The position numbers and the translations under genes were made by a program. Positions 16,207 to 25,231 of a stretch of 64,000 bases of DNA are shown here, piece after piece. The DNA is from Actinomadura oligospora ATCC 43269 (lineage in GTDB: Bacteria; Actinomycetota; Actinomycetes; Streptosporangiales; Streptosporangiaceae). The stretch is from positions 910,774 through 974,773 of the forward strand of contig NZ_KI912410.1 in assembly GCF_000518265.1 (NCBI RefSeq), written 5' to 3'. The notes below the pieces were generated by a model. The model worked only from the letters and a program-made list of their open reading frames with translations. It was not told where the DNA came from and made no database searches. The stretch's first letter is position 1, and each line of letters opens with the position of its first letter.

Positions 16207-16887
16207 CTAGTCGGGGCGGGAGATCTGGAGGCGGGTGACCTGGTAGACGACGGTCATCGCGAGGGTCGCGGCGAGGGACTGGAGGGCCGCCGCGGCCACG
16301 CCCACGTGGACGGTCAGGCGGGCGTCGGCGAGGGAGTCGGCCCCGCCCCGCGCGAAGGAGCGGGACAGCAGCAGCGTGAGCAGGACGCTCAGCCACCACG
16401 CGGTGATCAGGCCCCCGGCGACGTGCCGCTGCGACATCCGGTAGCGGCCGGTCGTGACCCACACGTCGTACAGCAGGCGCGGCGGCACCCACAGGTTGGC
16501 GACCGGAACGATCCAGCCGAGCACCACCCAGCCCCGGCGGTGCCGGTGCGGGCCGGGGGACTGGGTGTAGGCCCGCCACAGCCAGGAGACGAACATCACC
16601 CCGGTGACCCCGGCGAGCACCGCGCAGATGACGAACAGGTCGGCGAACGGGACGAGGGAGTGCCGGGTCGAGGCCGGGTCGTAGCCGTCCTGGGTGGCCG
16701 TCCGCAGCGGATGCTCCATCCGGAGCAGGCTGATCCCGGCGCCCAGGGCGAGGAACGCGTGGAAGCCCAGCAGCATGAACACCGCGACCCCGACGGCGCG
16801 GAAGTCCCTGCGCCTGGCCCACGCTCCGCAGGCCGGACAGCGCGCGACGTCCGCCGGGACGATGTCGCCGCACAGCGCACACGGCAT
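16207..16887 (-). CDS. DUF4328 membrane protein with N-terminal zinc ribbon
   Basis: This 226-residue protein begins with a zinc-ribbon (CALC and CPAC, about 13 residues apart). Four to six hydrophobic spans follow, together with the DUF4328 hallmark GWIVPVANLWVPPRLLYDVW. The family has no known function and is common in actinomycetes. A GTG three codons upstream is possible, but GGAGG lies eight bases before the ATG at 16887 and favours that start. Its gene converges on dnaE2 with an 18-base gap. Confidence 0.85.
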   Translation of the reverse strand: MPCALCGDIVPADVARCPACGAWARRRDFRAVGVAVFMLLGFHAFLALGAGISLLRMEHPLRTATQDGYDPASTRHSLVPFADLFVICAVLAGVTGVMFVSWLWRAYTQSPGPHRHRRGWVVLGWIVPVANLWVPPRLLYDVWVTTGRYRMSQRHVAGGLITAWWLSVLLTLLLSRSFARGGADSLADARLTVHVGVAAAALQSLAATLAMTVVYQVTRLQISRPD

Positions 16888-17020
16888 GGGGGACACCTCC
16901 GAGGACTTACTCGTCCATTGCCTCGGATACTACGTACCTTTGCCTCATACCGCGCGCCGGGCCGGAACGCCGCAGGTGACAATTACGGACGTCCTCAGAG
17001 GGCGCCCGCAGCGGACGCCG

Positions 17021-17374
17021 TCAGAGGAGGGCGCGGGTGACGGCGTAGGCGGCGGCGAAGGTCAGCACGAGCCAGAGGACGGCCGTCCAGACGGCGGACG
17101 GCCCGCCGCGCAGGAGCCGTTCGGGGCGTCCGCCGGTGGCGGCGATCAGCGTCCACCACTGGACGGCCATGAAGACCGTCGCGTGCAGCGAGCCGTAGCC
17201 GACGAAGGCGAAGCCGAGCACCAGCGTCGGCGGGGTGATCACGTGCAGGAAGGCCGCCGACCCGTCCGCCCCCGACCTGCGGAGCATGGCGAGCAGCGCG
17301 CCCCAGCCGACGGCGGCGACGATCCACACGGTGAACAGCGGCCAGGAGGCTCCGCCGATGGTCCCGGCCGCCAT
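17021..17374 (-). CDS. Small four-span membrane protein, unknown
   Basis: This 117-residue protein is not recognised. It has about four hydrophobic segments (including FTVWIVAAVGWGALLAML and TAVLWLVLTFAAAYAV) and almost no polar domain. Its ATG overlaps the stop of the response-regulator gene (TGATG), so it is translationally coupled to the two-component system. It may be an accessory membrane component of that system. Confidence 0.7.
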   Translation of the reverse strand: MAAGTIGGASWPLFTVWIVAAVGWGALLAMLRRSGADGSAAFLHVITPPTLVLGFAFVGYGSLHATVFMAVQWWTLIAATGGRPERLLRGGPSAVWTAVLWLVLTFAAAYAVTRALL

Positions 17375-18024
17375 CAGCCGCGCATCAGGCCGGACTCCCA
17401 GGCCCAGGCGGCGATCCCGGTGCGGTTACGGGTGCCGAGCTTGCGCTGGACGCTGCCCAGGTGCGTCTTCACCGTGGACAGCGAGACGAACAGCTCGGCG
17501 GCGATCTCCTCGTTGGTGCGCCCGCGCGCGACCAGCCGGACCACGTCCAGCTCCCGCCCGGTGAGCGGCTCGGGCAGCCGGGGCGGCTCCGGCCTGGGCG
17601 CGGACAGGTTCGCCAGCAGCCGGACGGTCACCGACGGCGACACCAGCGCCTCGCCGTTCGCCGCCGCCCGCACCGCCTCCACCAGCAGCGCCGGGCCGCT
17701 GTCCTTGAGCAGGAACCCGGCCGCGCCGCCGCGCAGCGCCCGGTAGACGTACTCGTCCATGTCGAAGGTGGTGACGATCACGACGCGCAGCGGGTCCGGC
17801 ACGTTCGGGCCGGCGAGCAGGCGGGTCGCCTCCAGGCCGTCCATGTGCGGCATCCGGATGTCGAACAGGCACACGTCGGGACGGAGCCGGCGGGCCAGCT
17901 CCACGGCCGCCGCGCCGTCGGCGGCCTCCCCGACCACCTCCATGTCGCCCTGCGAGTCGATGATCATCCGGAAGCCGGTGCGGACCATCTCCTGGTCGTC
18001 GGCGATCAGTACGCGGATCGTCAC
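17374..18024 (-). CDS. NarL/LuxR-family response regulator
   Basis: This 216-residue regulator has a receiver domain (about 1-120) with the acidic pair in LIADDQE, phospho-acceptor Asp in CLFDIRMPHMDG, Thr in VIVTTFD and Lys in FLLKDSGP. A LuxR-type HTH follows (about 150-210) with LTGRELDVVRLVARGRTNEE. It is the cognate partner of the kinase encoded 44 bases upstream. The likely target is the divergent ABC exporter, judging only by neighbourhood. Confidence 0.94.
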   Translation of the reverse strand: MTIRVLIADDQEMVRTGFRMIIDSQGDMEVVGEAADGAAAVELARRLRPDVCLFDIRMPHMDGLEATRLLAGPNVPDPLRVVIVTTFDMDEYVYRALRGGAAGFLLKDSGPALLVEAVRAAANGEALVSPSVTVRLLANLSAPRPEPPRLPEPLTGRELDVVRLVARGRTNEEIAAELFVSLSTVKTHLGSVQRKLGTRNRTGIAAWAWESGLMRG

Positions 18025-18068
18025 GGGTGGGATTCTCTCAGTTCTCCGAAACCGGGATCACCACGACG

Positions 18069-19328
18069 CTACGCCCCGTCCGGGACGGGGATCACGGCGA
18101 CGACCTCCCAGCCGCCCTCGGGCCGGGGCCCGGCGGTGAGGCGGCCGTCCACGGCGTCCACGCGCTCGGCCAGCCCGGCGAGCCCGAACCCGCCGGACGG
18201 CAGCCGCCGCCCGCGCCCCTGCCCGTCGTCCCGGACGGCCACCTCGACCGAGCCGTCCCCGAGCCGCGCCACCGACACCCGCACGACCGACGCGTCCGCG
18301 GCGTGCTTGCGGGCGTTGGTCAGCGCCTCCTGGACGACCCGGTGCACCGAGGTGACCACCTCGGGCGGCAGTTCGCCCAGGTCGTCGGCCAGGGCGAGGG
18401 TCGCGGGCGGGGTGTCGCCGAAGCCGTCCACCAGGTCGGCGATCTGCGTCAGATCCCCCACCGGACGCGTCGCCCCGCCCTCGGACGCGCCGCCCGGACG
18501 GGTGGCGTCCTGCGCGTCCCGGAGCAGGCCGACCATGCGCCGCATCGACGTCAGCGCCTCGGTGCCCGCCTTCTCGATCTGCCCGAACATCCTGTCCAGC
18601 TGCTCGGGGGACTGCGCCGCCGCCCCCGAGGACGCGGCGAACCGCGCCGCCTGCGCCTGGACGACGATCCCGGTCACGTGGTGGGCGACGAAGTCGTGCA
18701 GGTCGCGGGCCAGTTCCAGGCGCTCGTCCCGGCGCGCGTCCGACAGCGACCGGCGGCGGCGCGCGTCCAGCGCCCGCAGGTACAGGCCCGCGCCGATCGC
18801 GACCGCGACCAGCACCGCCATCGGCCCGGCGAGGCCGAGCAGCAGCATCGACGAGCCGCGCAGCGGGAGCACCACGACCGGGACGCCGACCAGCGCCGTC
18901 ATCGCGACCAGCCGGTTCTGCGGGGCCGTCCAGGCCATCCGGGAGACCAGCACCAGCAGCCCGGTCACCTCGACGACCCCCGCCTGGTCCTGGATGCTCG
19001 GGTCGAGCGCCGCGACCGCCCAGGTCAGCAGGAGGGACGCGAACGCGCTCGCCGCCGCCCACCGCTCCAGGCCGCGCCGGGTCAGGCAGGCGTAGGCGAC
19101 GAGCGCCGCGACGAGGATCCCGGCCAGGTCCCACGGGCTCCGGCGGTGGTAGGTCCCCGCCAGGCAGAGCAGCAGGTAGAGCGCGGCGCAGCCCCAGGCC
19201 ATCAGCCGGAACAGGCAGCCGCCCACCGACTGCACCCGGGCCAGCCGGTCCGGCTGCCGGGGCTCCGGTTCGGGCCCCTTGTTCGGAGTCCCGTACGGCG
19301 TCCCCGGCACGCCCCCCGTCGCGTTCAT
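18069..19328 (-). CDS. Two-component sensor histidine kinase, NarL-type (HisKA_3)
   Basis: This 419-residue membrane kinase starts at the ATG at 19328. A short Pro-rich tail leads to about six hydrophobic spans (residues ~38-175) that form a membrane sensor with little external domain. The dimerisation segment follows, with the phospho-accepting His in ARDLHDFVAHHVTG, and then a HATPase domain with N-box EALTNARKHA and G-box GGFGLAGLAERV. Sensors with short loops of this kind often respond to cell-envelope stress. It is co-transcribed with the response regulator and divergent from an ABC exporter whose expression it probably controls. Confidence 0.93.
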   Translation of the reverse strand: MNATGGVPGTPYGTPNKGPEPEPRQPDRLARVQSVGGCLFRLMAWGCAALYLLLCLAGTYHRRSPWDLAGILVAALVAYACLTRRGLERWAAASAFASLLLTWAVAALDPSIQDQAGVVEVTGLLVLVSRMAWTAPQNRLVAMTALVGVPVVVLPLRGSSMLLLGLAGPMAVLVAVAIGAGLYLRALDARRRRSLSDARRDERLELARDLHDFVAHHVTGIVVQAQAARFAASSGAAAQSPEQLDRMFGQIEKAGTEALTSMRRMVGLLRDAQDATRPGGASEGGATRPVGDLTQIADLVDGFGDTPPATLALADDLGELPPEVVTSVHRVVQEALTNARKHAADASVVRVSVARLGDGSVEVAVRDDGQGRGRRLPSGGFGLAGLAERVDAVDGRLTAGPRPEGGWEVVAVIPVPDGA

Positions 19329-19448
19329 GGAAACCGAGGCTACGGCTTGGGGGCTATGCCCGGATCGACCATTCGGCTGATGCCCGGCCTCCGAGGACCG
19401 ATCCTGCGTCCGATGTGCCGGACCAGGGCGCTCGCGAACCATGGGGGC

Positions 19449-19724
19449 ATGGACTTCAACGGCCTCTCCCTCGTCTACATCCCCGTCGCTGTCGCGTTCG
19501 TCACGTTCGTCATCTACGGCGGGCTGGTCATGCCCGCCAAGGAGATGCGCGACTCGCTCTCCCCCCGCCACCGCCGCCCGCGCGGCCCGGACGGCCGGAC
19601 GGACCCGATCGGCCTCCGCGCCGACCACCCCGAGCCCACCGGCCGCCCCGAGCCCATCGACCGCCCCGAGGCCATCGACCGTCCCGAGATCATCGACCGC
19701 ACCGACCGGAAGGCCGCCGCGTGA
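19449..19724 (+). CDS. Small membrane protein preceding ABC exporter
   Basis: This 91-residue protein has one clear N-terminal membrane span (LVYIPVAVAFVTFVIYGGLV). A basic, proline-rich cytoplasmic tail follows with repeated RPE/DRPE units (HPEPTGRPEPIDRPEAIDRP). Its stop overlaps the GTG of the ABC ATPase (GTGA), so the two are coupled. It is probably an accessory subunit of the exporter. The tail repeats reflect a short DNA repeat at about 19628-19700. Confidence 0.72.
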   Translation: MDFNGLSLVYIPVAVAFVTFVIYGGLVMPAKEMRDSLSPRHRRPRGPDGRTDPIGLRADHPEPTGRPEPIDRPEAIDRPEIIDRTDRKAAA

Positions 19725-20527
19725 ACGTCCCCGCCCCACCCGTCCTGAGCGGGACCGGACTGGCCAAGGCGTTCGGCCCGACCGTCGCGCTCGGCGGCGT
19801 CGACCTCGCGGTCGGCCGCGCCGAGGCCGTCGCGATCATGGGCCCGTCCGGGTCCGGCAAGTCCACCCTGCTGCACTGCCTGGCCGGGATCATGCGCCCG
19901 GACCGGGGCGAGGTGCGGCTGCTCGGCGACCGGATCGACGACCTCGGCGAGCGCCGCCGCAGCGCCCTGCGCCGCACCCGGTTCGGATTCGTGTTCCAGT
20001 TCGGGCAGCTGCTCTCCGAGCTGCCTGCGGACGAGAACGTGGCGCTGCCGCTGATGCTCGGCGGCACCGGACGCCACGAGGCCGTGCGGGCGGCCCGCGC
20101 CTGGTTCGGGCCGCTCGGCCTGGCCGGGCTGGAGGGCCGCCGTCCCGGCGAGCTGTCCGGAGGGCAGGCGCAGCGCGTCGCCATCGCCCGGGCCCTGGTG
20201 ACCGAGCCCGCCGTGGTCTTCGCGGACGAGCCGACCGGCGCCCTCGACCAGGCCACCGGCCACGACACGATGCGCCTGCTCGTGGAGGCCACCCGGCACA
20301 ACGGCGCGTCCCTCGTCGTCGTCACCCACGACCCCGGCGTCGCCGCCTGGTGCGACCGCACCGTCGAGGTCCGTGACGGCCGCCTCCTCACCCCGTCCCA
20401 GCCCACGTCCGCGCCCCCGCCCCCATCGGCGCCCCAACCGTCCTCCGCACCCCCGCCCCCATCGGCGCCCCAACCGTCCTCCGCACCCCAGACTCCGTTT
20501 CCGTTCTCGTCCCGCGGAGCCGCGTGA
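19721..20527 (+). CDS. ABC transporter ATPase, MacB/LolD-like
   Basis: This 268-residue nucleotide-binding subunit has Walker A GPSGSGKST, Q-loop FQFGQLLSELPADENV, signature LSGGQAQR, Walker B VVFADEPTGALD and the H-loop VVVTHD. It powers the FtsX-type permease encoded directly after it (overlap GTGATG). The last 40 residues form a Pro/Ser/Ala tail from a 36-bp direct repeat in the DNA. The likely role is export of, or resistance to, a membrane-active compound; this rests on family and context. Confidence 0.94.
   Translation: MNVPAPPVLSGTGLAKAFGPTVALGGVDLAVGRAEAVAIMGPSGSGKSTLLHCLAGIMRPDRGEVRLLGDRIDDLGERRRSALRRTRFGFVFQFGQLLSELPADENVALPLMLGGTGRHEAVRAARAWFGPLGLAGLEGRRPGELSGGQAQRVAIARALVTEPAVVFADEPTGALDQATGHDTMRLLVEATRHNGASLVVVTHDPGVAAWCDRTVEVRDGRLLTPSQPTSAPPPPSAPQPSSAPPPPSAPQPSSAPQTPFPFSSRGAA
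20413..20485. repeat. 36-bp tandem direct repeat in ABC ATPase tail
   Basis: Two copies of a 36-bp unit containing CCCATCGGCGCCCCAACCGT encode the repeated SAPPPPSAPQPS tail. The unit is a multiple of three and keeps the frame. Confidence 0.85.
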
Positions 20528-22542
20528 TGCGCACGACGCTCGACCTCTCCTGGCGGCTGCTGCGCGGCGGCGGACGCCGGGGACTGCTCGGTTCCCTGCT
20601 CACCCTCGCCGCCGTCACCGTCTCGACCGGCCTGCTGCTGTTCGCGGTCGGCGCGAACCACGCCTTCGCCGCCCGGTCCGCGGCCGACGCGTGGCGGCAC
20701 CCGGCCCGGGCGCACGGCACGCCGACCGCGATCGAGGCGCTGACCACCGACTACGTGCGTGGGAAGCCCGTCACCGTGGTCGAGCTGGCCGCGCTGTCCG
20801 GGGACGCGCCCGTCCCGCCCGGGATGAGGGCCTTCCCGAAGCCCGGTGAGGTCTGGACGTCCCCGGCGCTAGCCGACCTCATGCGGACGCTGCCCGCCGA
20901 CCGGCTCTCCCGGCGTTTCCCGGCCCACGCGCCCACCGGGACGCTCGGCCGCGCCGCCGTCGCCCACCCCGGCGAACTCGTCGCCGTCGTCGGGCGCGCC
21001 GCGTCCGACCCGTCGATGACGGCCGTCCGCGCGGACACGTCGGCCGTCGACGACGTCGCGTCGCCGACCCGCATCGACCGTTACGCGGCGGCGTCGGACT
21101 CCTCCAACGCGTTCCTCTACCAGGTGCTCGCCGCCATCGCGTCGGTGCTCATGGTCGTCCCGCTGCTGGTGTTCGGCGGGGCCGCCGCCCGGCTCACCGT
21201 CGCCCGCCGCGACCAGCGGCTCGCCGCGCTCCGGCTGGTCGGCGCGACGCCCGGGCAGGTCGTCGCGGTCACCACCGCCGAGGCCGTGCTGACCGCCGCC
21301 GCCGGAGCCGTCCTCGGGACGGCCCTGTTCGGCGCCGCGCTGCCCGCCCTCACCCGGATCCGCATCGCGGGCGGCACGTGGTACGCCTCCGACCTGTGGC
21401 CCGGCGTCTGGACGCCGTTCGTCCTGCTCGCCGTGCCCGTCCTGGTCGGGATCAGCGCCGTCGTCGGGCTGCGTCGCGTCGTGGTCGGCCCGCTCGGCGT
21501 CGCCCGCCGCGAGACGCCGCCCGCGCTCCGCGCCGTCCGGCCGCTGGTCTTCCTCGCGATCGTGGTCGTCTTCGGCCTGATGGCCGGGACCCTGACGTCC
21601 CTCGGCCGGGCGGGCCTGGTGATCCTGCTGGTCTTCCTGGCCCTGGCCTTCCTCGGCATCAACCTGGTCGGCCCGTGGATCGTCGCGCTCATCGGGCGGA
21701 TCGCCGCCGGGACCGCCCGCGGCCCCGCCCGCCTGCTCGCCGGACGCCGCCTCATGGACGACCCGCGCTCGGCCTGGCGCACCGTCGCGGGCATCGCCCT
21801 CACCGGCTTCGTCGCGGGCTTCCTCGCCCTGCTGAACCCGTCGGCGGGCGCGCTCCGGCACGAGTCGGCCGACCGCCTGGAGATCTCCGTGCCCGCCGCG
21901 TCCGCCGAGAGACTCGCGTCCGCCGCCCGCGACCGCCTGCGCGGCCTCCCGGCCAAGGTCACCATCGACCACCGGAAGGACGCCCCGCGGCAGAACGCCA
22001 GCCCGCAGGGCACGCGCCAGAAGGACTCCACGACCCTCCAGGCCACCGTGGACGGCGGCCAGGACAACGTCGACCGCGCCCGGACGGCCCTCACCGGCCT
22101 CGTCCCCGGCCACACCGCCACCACCGAGGCGGACGCCGCCGTCGCGTCCGGCAACCTCCTGGCCGACCTGCGGACCGGCGCGCTGACCGTCCTCGGCGTC
22201 TCGTTCCTCATCGCGATCACCAGCGCGGGCATCACCGGCGCGTCCGCGGTCCTGGACCGCCGCCAGACCTACGCCATGCTGCGCCTGGCGGGCACCCCGC
22301 TGGCGGTCCTCGACAAGGCCCGCCGCCAGGAGACCCTGATCCCGCTCCTGGTCATGGGCGGCGGCTCGGTGCTGACCGGCCTGTTCTTCGCCGCGCCCTT
22401 CGCCATGGGCCTCGGGACCTCCGGGGCCGTCACCCTGGCGGGCTTCCTCGTCCTCGGCTTCGGCGGCGTCCTCGCCGCGAGCGCCCTGAGCCGTCCGCTG
22501 CTCCGCGCGGTGACGACCGACCCGGCCCCGCGTCCGGACTGA
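20524..22542 (+). CDS. ABC transporter permease, FtsX/MacB family
   Basis: This 672-residue integral membrane protein has an N-terminal span, a large extracytoplasmic segment (about 45-195) and two FtsX-like membrane blocks. The first is around 200-320 (SVLMVVPLLVFGGAAARLTV, then VARRDQRLAALRLVGATPGQ) and the second lies in the last 120 residues (DRRQTYAMLRLAGTPLAVLD). The cytoplasmic RLVGATP loops are typical of ABC exporters that act on lipids, lipoproteins or peptides. It overlaps the ATPase gene and pairs with it. Control by the divergent two-component system is inferred. Confidence 0.9.
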   Translation: MMRTTLDLSWRLLRGGGRRGLLGSLLTLAAVTVSTGLLLFAVGANHAFAARSAADAWRHPARAHGTPTAIEALTTDYVRGKPVTVVELAALSGDAPVPPGMRAFPKPGEVWTSPALADLMRTLPADRLSRRFPAHAPTGTLGRAAVAHPGELVAVVGRAASDPSMTAVRADTSAVDDVASPTRIDRYAAASDSSNAFLYQVLAAIASVLMVVPLLVFGGAAARLTVARRDQRLAALRLVGATPGQVVAVTTAEAVLTAAAGAVLGTALFGAALPALTRIRIAGGTWYASDLWPGVWTPFVLLAVPVLVGISAVVGLRRVVVGPLGVARRETPPALRAVRPLVFLAIVVVFGLMAGTLTSLGRAGLVILLVFLALAFLGINLVGPWIVALIGRIAAGTARGPARLLAGRRLMDDPRSAWRTVAGIALTGFVAGFLALLNPSAGALRHESADRLEISVPAASAERLASAARDRLRGLPAKVTIDHRKDAPRQNASPQGTRQKDSTTLQATVDGGQDNVDRARTALTGLVPGHTATTEADAAVASGNLLADLRTGALTVLGVSFLIAITSAGITGASAVLDRRQTYAMLRLAGTPLAVLDKARRQETLIPLLVMGGGSVLTGLFFAAPFAMGLGTSGAVTLAGFLVLGFGGVLAASALSRPLLRAVTTDPAPRPD

Positions 22543-22634
22543 CGGGCCGCGCCGTGGCCGACATCGGCGGACGGTGAACCAGGGCGGGCGGACCGGCGTC
22601 CTCCCCTGACACGCCCGCACCGAGGAAGTGGTCC

Positions 22635-23009
22635 ATGCGCAAGAGCCTCACCGGTGTCCTGCTCTCCGCCGTCCTGCTGACCGGCTGCAACGCGGTTCCC
22701 GAACCGAAGGCGGCGGTCATCCCGACCAACAGCCCGTCCGCCACCTCGCCGACCGGATCCCCGAGCAGGACGGTCACGACGACGCCCCCGCGCAAGCGGC
22801 CGTCGTCACCGCCGACGCCGCGCCCGTCCACGTCGCCGGTCCACCGCCCGAAGCCGTCCACGCCGAGTCCGCAGAGGCCGAGCGCCAAGCCGAAGACGCC
22901 GCGGTTCCCGTCTGGCGCGACGGCGATCTGCCGGGACGGGACGTTCTCCTTCTCGCAGCATCGGCGCGGCACCTGCTCGCACCACGGAGGCGTGGCCCGC
23001 TGGCTCTGA
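22635..23009 (+). CDS. DUF3761 lipoprotein
   Basis: This 124-residue secreted protein has a lipoprotein signal (MRKSLTGVLLSAVLLTGC, Cys18 in the lipobox LTGC). A long Pro/Ser/Thr/Lys-rich spacer follows, then a compact C-terminal DUF3761 motif (CRDGTFSFSQHRRGTCSHHG). The family is of unknown function and is exported; its conserved Cys and His residues suggest a small disulfide- or metal-bound fold. GAGGAAG six bases before the ATG supports the start. Confidence 0.88.
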   Translation: MRKSLTGVLLSAVLLTGCNAVPEPKAAVIPTNSPSATSPTGSPSRTVTTTPPRKRPSSPPTPRPSTSPVHRPKPSTPSPQRPSAKPKTPRFPSGATAICRDGTFSFSQHRRGTCSHHGGVARWL

Positions 23010-23123
23010 CCGCCCCTGCTCCGGTCCCCCGGAAATGTCGTAGGCGGTGCCTAGAGTTTGCCTTGTGACGTGGGGGAACACCCCGAGCCGGACGGTTCGG
23101 CGGTGGCATGGAAAGGGGTCGTT

Positions 23124-23342
23124 GTGGGCTACGTGAACGGGTTTTCCCGGCACCTTTCCCGGGCCAGCCTGACCGGCCCGGCCGAGCGGACGATCGTCGA
23201 ACCGTGGCTCAGCGAGCTGACCCGCCTTCCGCTCAACGCCTACGCCGACGAGCCGGTCGACGGCCAGGTCGTGACGCTGAGGCGAGCCCCCCAGCTCGTC
23301 GGCCAGCCCGTCGGGCGCCCCGAGGGGCTGGCCGTCGCCTGA
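23124..23342 (+). CDS. Small hypothetical protein (72 aa)
   Basis: This is an unrecognised 72-residue soluble protein (MGYVNGFSRHLSRASLTGPA at the start). The frame is open from about 23058. I favour the GTG at 23124 because AAAGGGG sits five bases upstream. It contains no known motif. It converges on the metallo-hydrolase gene with a 35-base gap. Confidence 0.5.
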   Translation: MGYVNGFSRHLSRASLTGPAERTIVEPWLSELTRLPLNAYADEPVDGQVVTLRRAPQLVGQPVGRPEGLAVA

Positions 23343-23377
23343 TCCGTCCTCCGGCCGCTGTCCCGGCCCCGGCCGGG

Positions 23378-24145
23378 TCACAGCGTGGCGGACCCGCCCA
23401 GGGTGAGCAGGGTCAGCCGGTCGGTGAGGCCCGCCTCGGCGAACGCCTTGGTGAGCAGGTCGCCTCCCTCGGTGAAGTGGGCCCAGCCCTCGAAGTGCAG
23501 CGGGACGGTGTGGCGCGCGTCGAGGATCCGGGTCGCCTCGGCCGCGCCCGCGCTGTCCAGGGTCAGCAGCGCGCCGTCCAGCAGGATCGTCCGGGCCGCG
23601 CCCGCGAACAGCAGCGCCACGTCGATGACGGGGAACCGCTCCTTGATCTCGCGGACGACGTCCAGCGAGGCGTTGTCGCCGCTGACATACACGGTCGGCA
23701 GGTCGTCCGCGGTCAGGACGAAGCCCGCGACCTCACCGGTGACGGCCTCCGCGCCCTCCGGGCCGTGCAGCGCGGGGACGCGGGTGACCCGCAGCGTCCC
23801 GCCGTCCGGACGGGCGATGTCGTGGTGCTCCCAGAGGCCGAGCGCCGTCGAGCCCGGGACGCGCGCGGCGCTCGACGCGTTCGTCAGGACGAGCGGCACC
23901 CTCGGCAGGAACGCGCGGCCCGACTCGTCCAGGTTGTCGGGGTGCTGCTCGTGTGACAGCAGGACGGCGTCGATCCGGCCGACCTCGTCGGTGGTGAGGG
24001 CCGTCGGGCCGGTCTTGGTCACCTTGCGGTTGCCGGGGAGGACGTAGTCGCGCGGCTCGTCGAACGCCGGGTCGGTGAGCATCCGCAGGCCGCCGAGCTC
24101 GAGAAGGGAGGTGGGGCCGCCGAGGGCCGTGATGGTGATCGTCAT
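23378..24145 (-). CDS. Metallo-beta-lactamase-fold hydrolase (UlaG-like)
   Basis: This 255-residue cytoplasmic protein begins MTITITALGGPTSLLELGG and contains the metal-binding variant HEQHPDN in place of the usual HxHxDH, plus YVSGDNASLD and a late HFEGWAHF histidine. The overall pattern fits the UlaG/RNase-Z-like branch of the superfamily. The substrate is unknown. The replacement of the final His of the motif by Asn is seen in related UlaG-like proteins and need not mean inactivity. It is divergent from the GlxA-type regulator at 24218, which may control it. Confidence 0.85.
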   Translation of the reverse strand: MTITITALGGPTSLLELGGLRMLTDPAFDEPRDYVLPGNRKVTKTGPTALTTDEVGRIDAVLLSHEQHPDNLDESGRAFLPRVPLVLTNASSAARVPGSTALGLWEHHDIARPDGGTLRVTRVPALHGPEGAEAVTGEVAGFVLTADDLPTVYVSGDNASLDVVREIKERFPVIDVALLFAGAARTILLDGALLTLDSAGAAEATRILDARHTVPLHFEGWAHFTEGGDLLTKAFAEAGLTDRLTLLTLGGSATL

Positions 24146-24205
24146 GGCACCGATCCTGCCGCCCGGACGGGTCCGGGAGTGAGTGGCGAGAAAGCCACCG
24201 TGCGA

Positions 24206-24211
24206 TAGATT
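24206..24211 (+). promoter_or_regulatory. Candidate -10 box for leaderless regulator mRNA
   Basis: TAGATT ends six bases before the ATG at 24218, with no Shine-Dalgarno site between. A weak -35 (TGGCGA, 24184-24189) lies at 16-nt spacing. The arrangement predicts a leaderless transcript. Confidence 0.5.
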
Positions 24212-24217
24212 CCAGCC

Positions 24218-25174
24218 ATGCGTGATCCCCGGACGGTCGCGGTGCTCCTGTTCGACCGCGTCCCGATGTTCGAGACGAGCGTGCCGCTCAGCGTCTTCGG
24301 CAGCGACCCGCGCGGCGCGACGCCGTTCGAGGTGCGCGCCGTCGCGGCCGAGCCCGGCCCGATCCGGATGGAGGCGGGCCTGGTCCTGCACGCGCCCCCC
24401 GGCCTCGACGCGCTGGACGACGCGGGCCTCGTCGTCGTCCCGAGCTGGCGCTTCGGGGAAGAGGAGCCGCCCGAGGCCGCGCTCGACGCCCTGCGCGCCG
24501 CGCACGCCGACGGCGCGACCGTCGTCGGCCTGTGCCGGGGCGCGTTCGTCCTGGCCGCGGCGGGCCTGCTCGACGGGCTCCGCGCGACCACGCACTGGAG
24601 GTACGCGCCCGCGCTCGCCGAGCGCTACCCGAAGGTCCGCGTCGACCCGGCCGTCCTGTACGTGGACGAGGGGTCGATCGTCACCTCGGCGGGCACGGCC
24701 GCGGGGATCGACGCGTGCCTCCACCTCGTCCGGCGGGAAGCGGGGGCACGGGCGGCGGCGTCGATCGCGCGCCGGATGGTCGTCCCGCCGCAGCGGTCGG
24801 GCGGGCAGGCGCAGTACATCGAGCGTCCGATCCCCGAGCCCGGCATGGACGACCCGCTGGCGCCCGTCCTGGAGCACGCCGTACGGAACCTGCACGACCC
24901 GGCCCTGGACGTCGACGCCCTCGCCCACCGCGCGCACATGAGCCGACGCAGCTTCGACCGCCGGTTCCGCGAGGCGACGGGCACCTCACCCCTGCAGTGG
25001 CTGCTGTCCCAGCGCGTCCTGCACGCGCAGCGGCTCCTGGAGAGCACCGACCTGCCGATCGACTCGATCGCCCGGCAGGTCGGTTTCGCCAACGGGGTCG
25101 CGCTGCGCCCGCACTTCCGCAAGGTGGTCGGTGTCGCGCCACAGCCGTACCGCGACACCTTCCAGCCCGCCTGA
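24218..25174 (+). CDS. GlxA-type regulator (DJ-1/PfpI domain plus AraC HTH)
   Basis: This 318-residue transcription factor has a DJ-1/PfpI-like N-terminal domain with the nucleophile-elbow-like GLCRGAFVLAAAGLLDG (about 107-123). An AraC/XylS double HTH follows in the last 100 residues (LAHRAHMSRRSFDRRFREAT, then IDSIARQVGFANGVALRPHF). Such regulators sense small metabolites through the first domain and usually activate a neighbouring gene. The divergent metallo-hydrolase is the nearest candidate target. The -10-like sequence next to the ATG suggests leaderless translation. Confidence 0.93.
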   Translation: MRDPRTVAVLLFDRVPMFETSVPLSVFGSDPRGATPFEVRAVAAEPGPIRMEAGLVLHAPPGLDALDDAGLVVVPSWRFGEEEPPEAALDALRAAHADGATVVGLCRGAFVLAAAGLLDGLRATTHWRYAPALAERYPKVRVDPAVLYVDEGSIVTSAGTAAGIDACLHLVRREAGARAAASIARRMVVPPQRSGGQAQYIERPIPEPGMDDPLAPVLEHAVRNLHDPALDVDALAHRAHMSRRSFDRRFREATGTSPLQWLLSQRVLHAQRLLESTDLPIDSIARQVGFANGVALRPHFRKVVGVAPQPYRDTFQPA

Positions 25175-25195
25175 CCGGCCCGTCACAGGCCGGTC
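25173..25195. terminator. Bidirectional terminator hairpin
   Basis: GACCGGCC and GGCCGGTC form a perfect 8-bp stem around a 7-nt loop. It overlaps the regulator stop codon and faces the 3' end of the convergent esterase gene. There is no T run. Confidence 0.5.
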
Positions 25196-25231
25196 GCCCA
25201 GAACTCCCAGCCGCCTAGAACTCCCGGCCGC

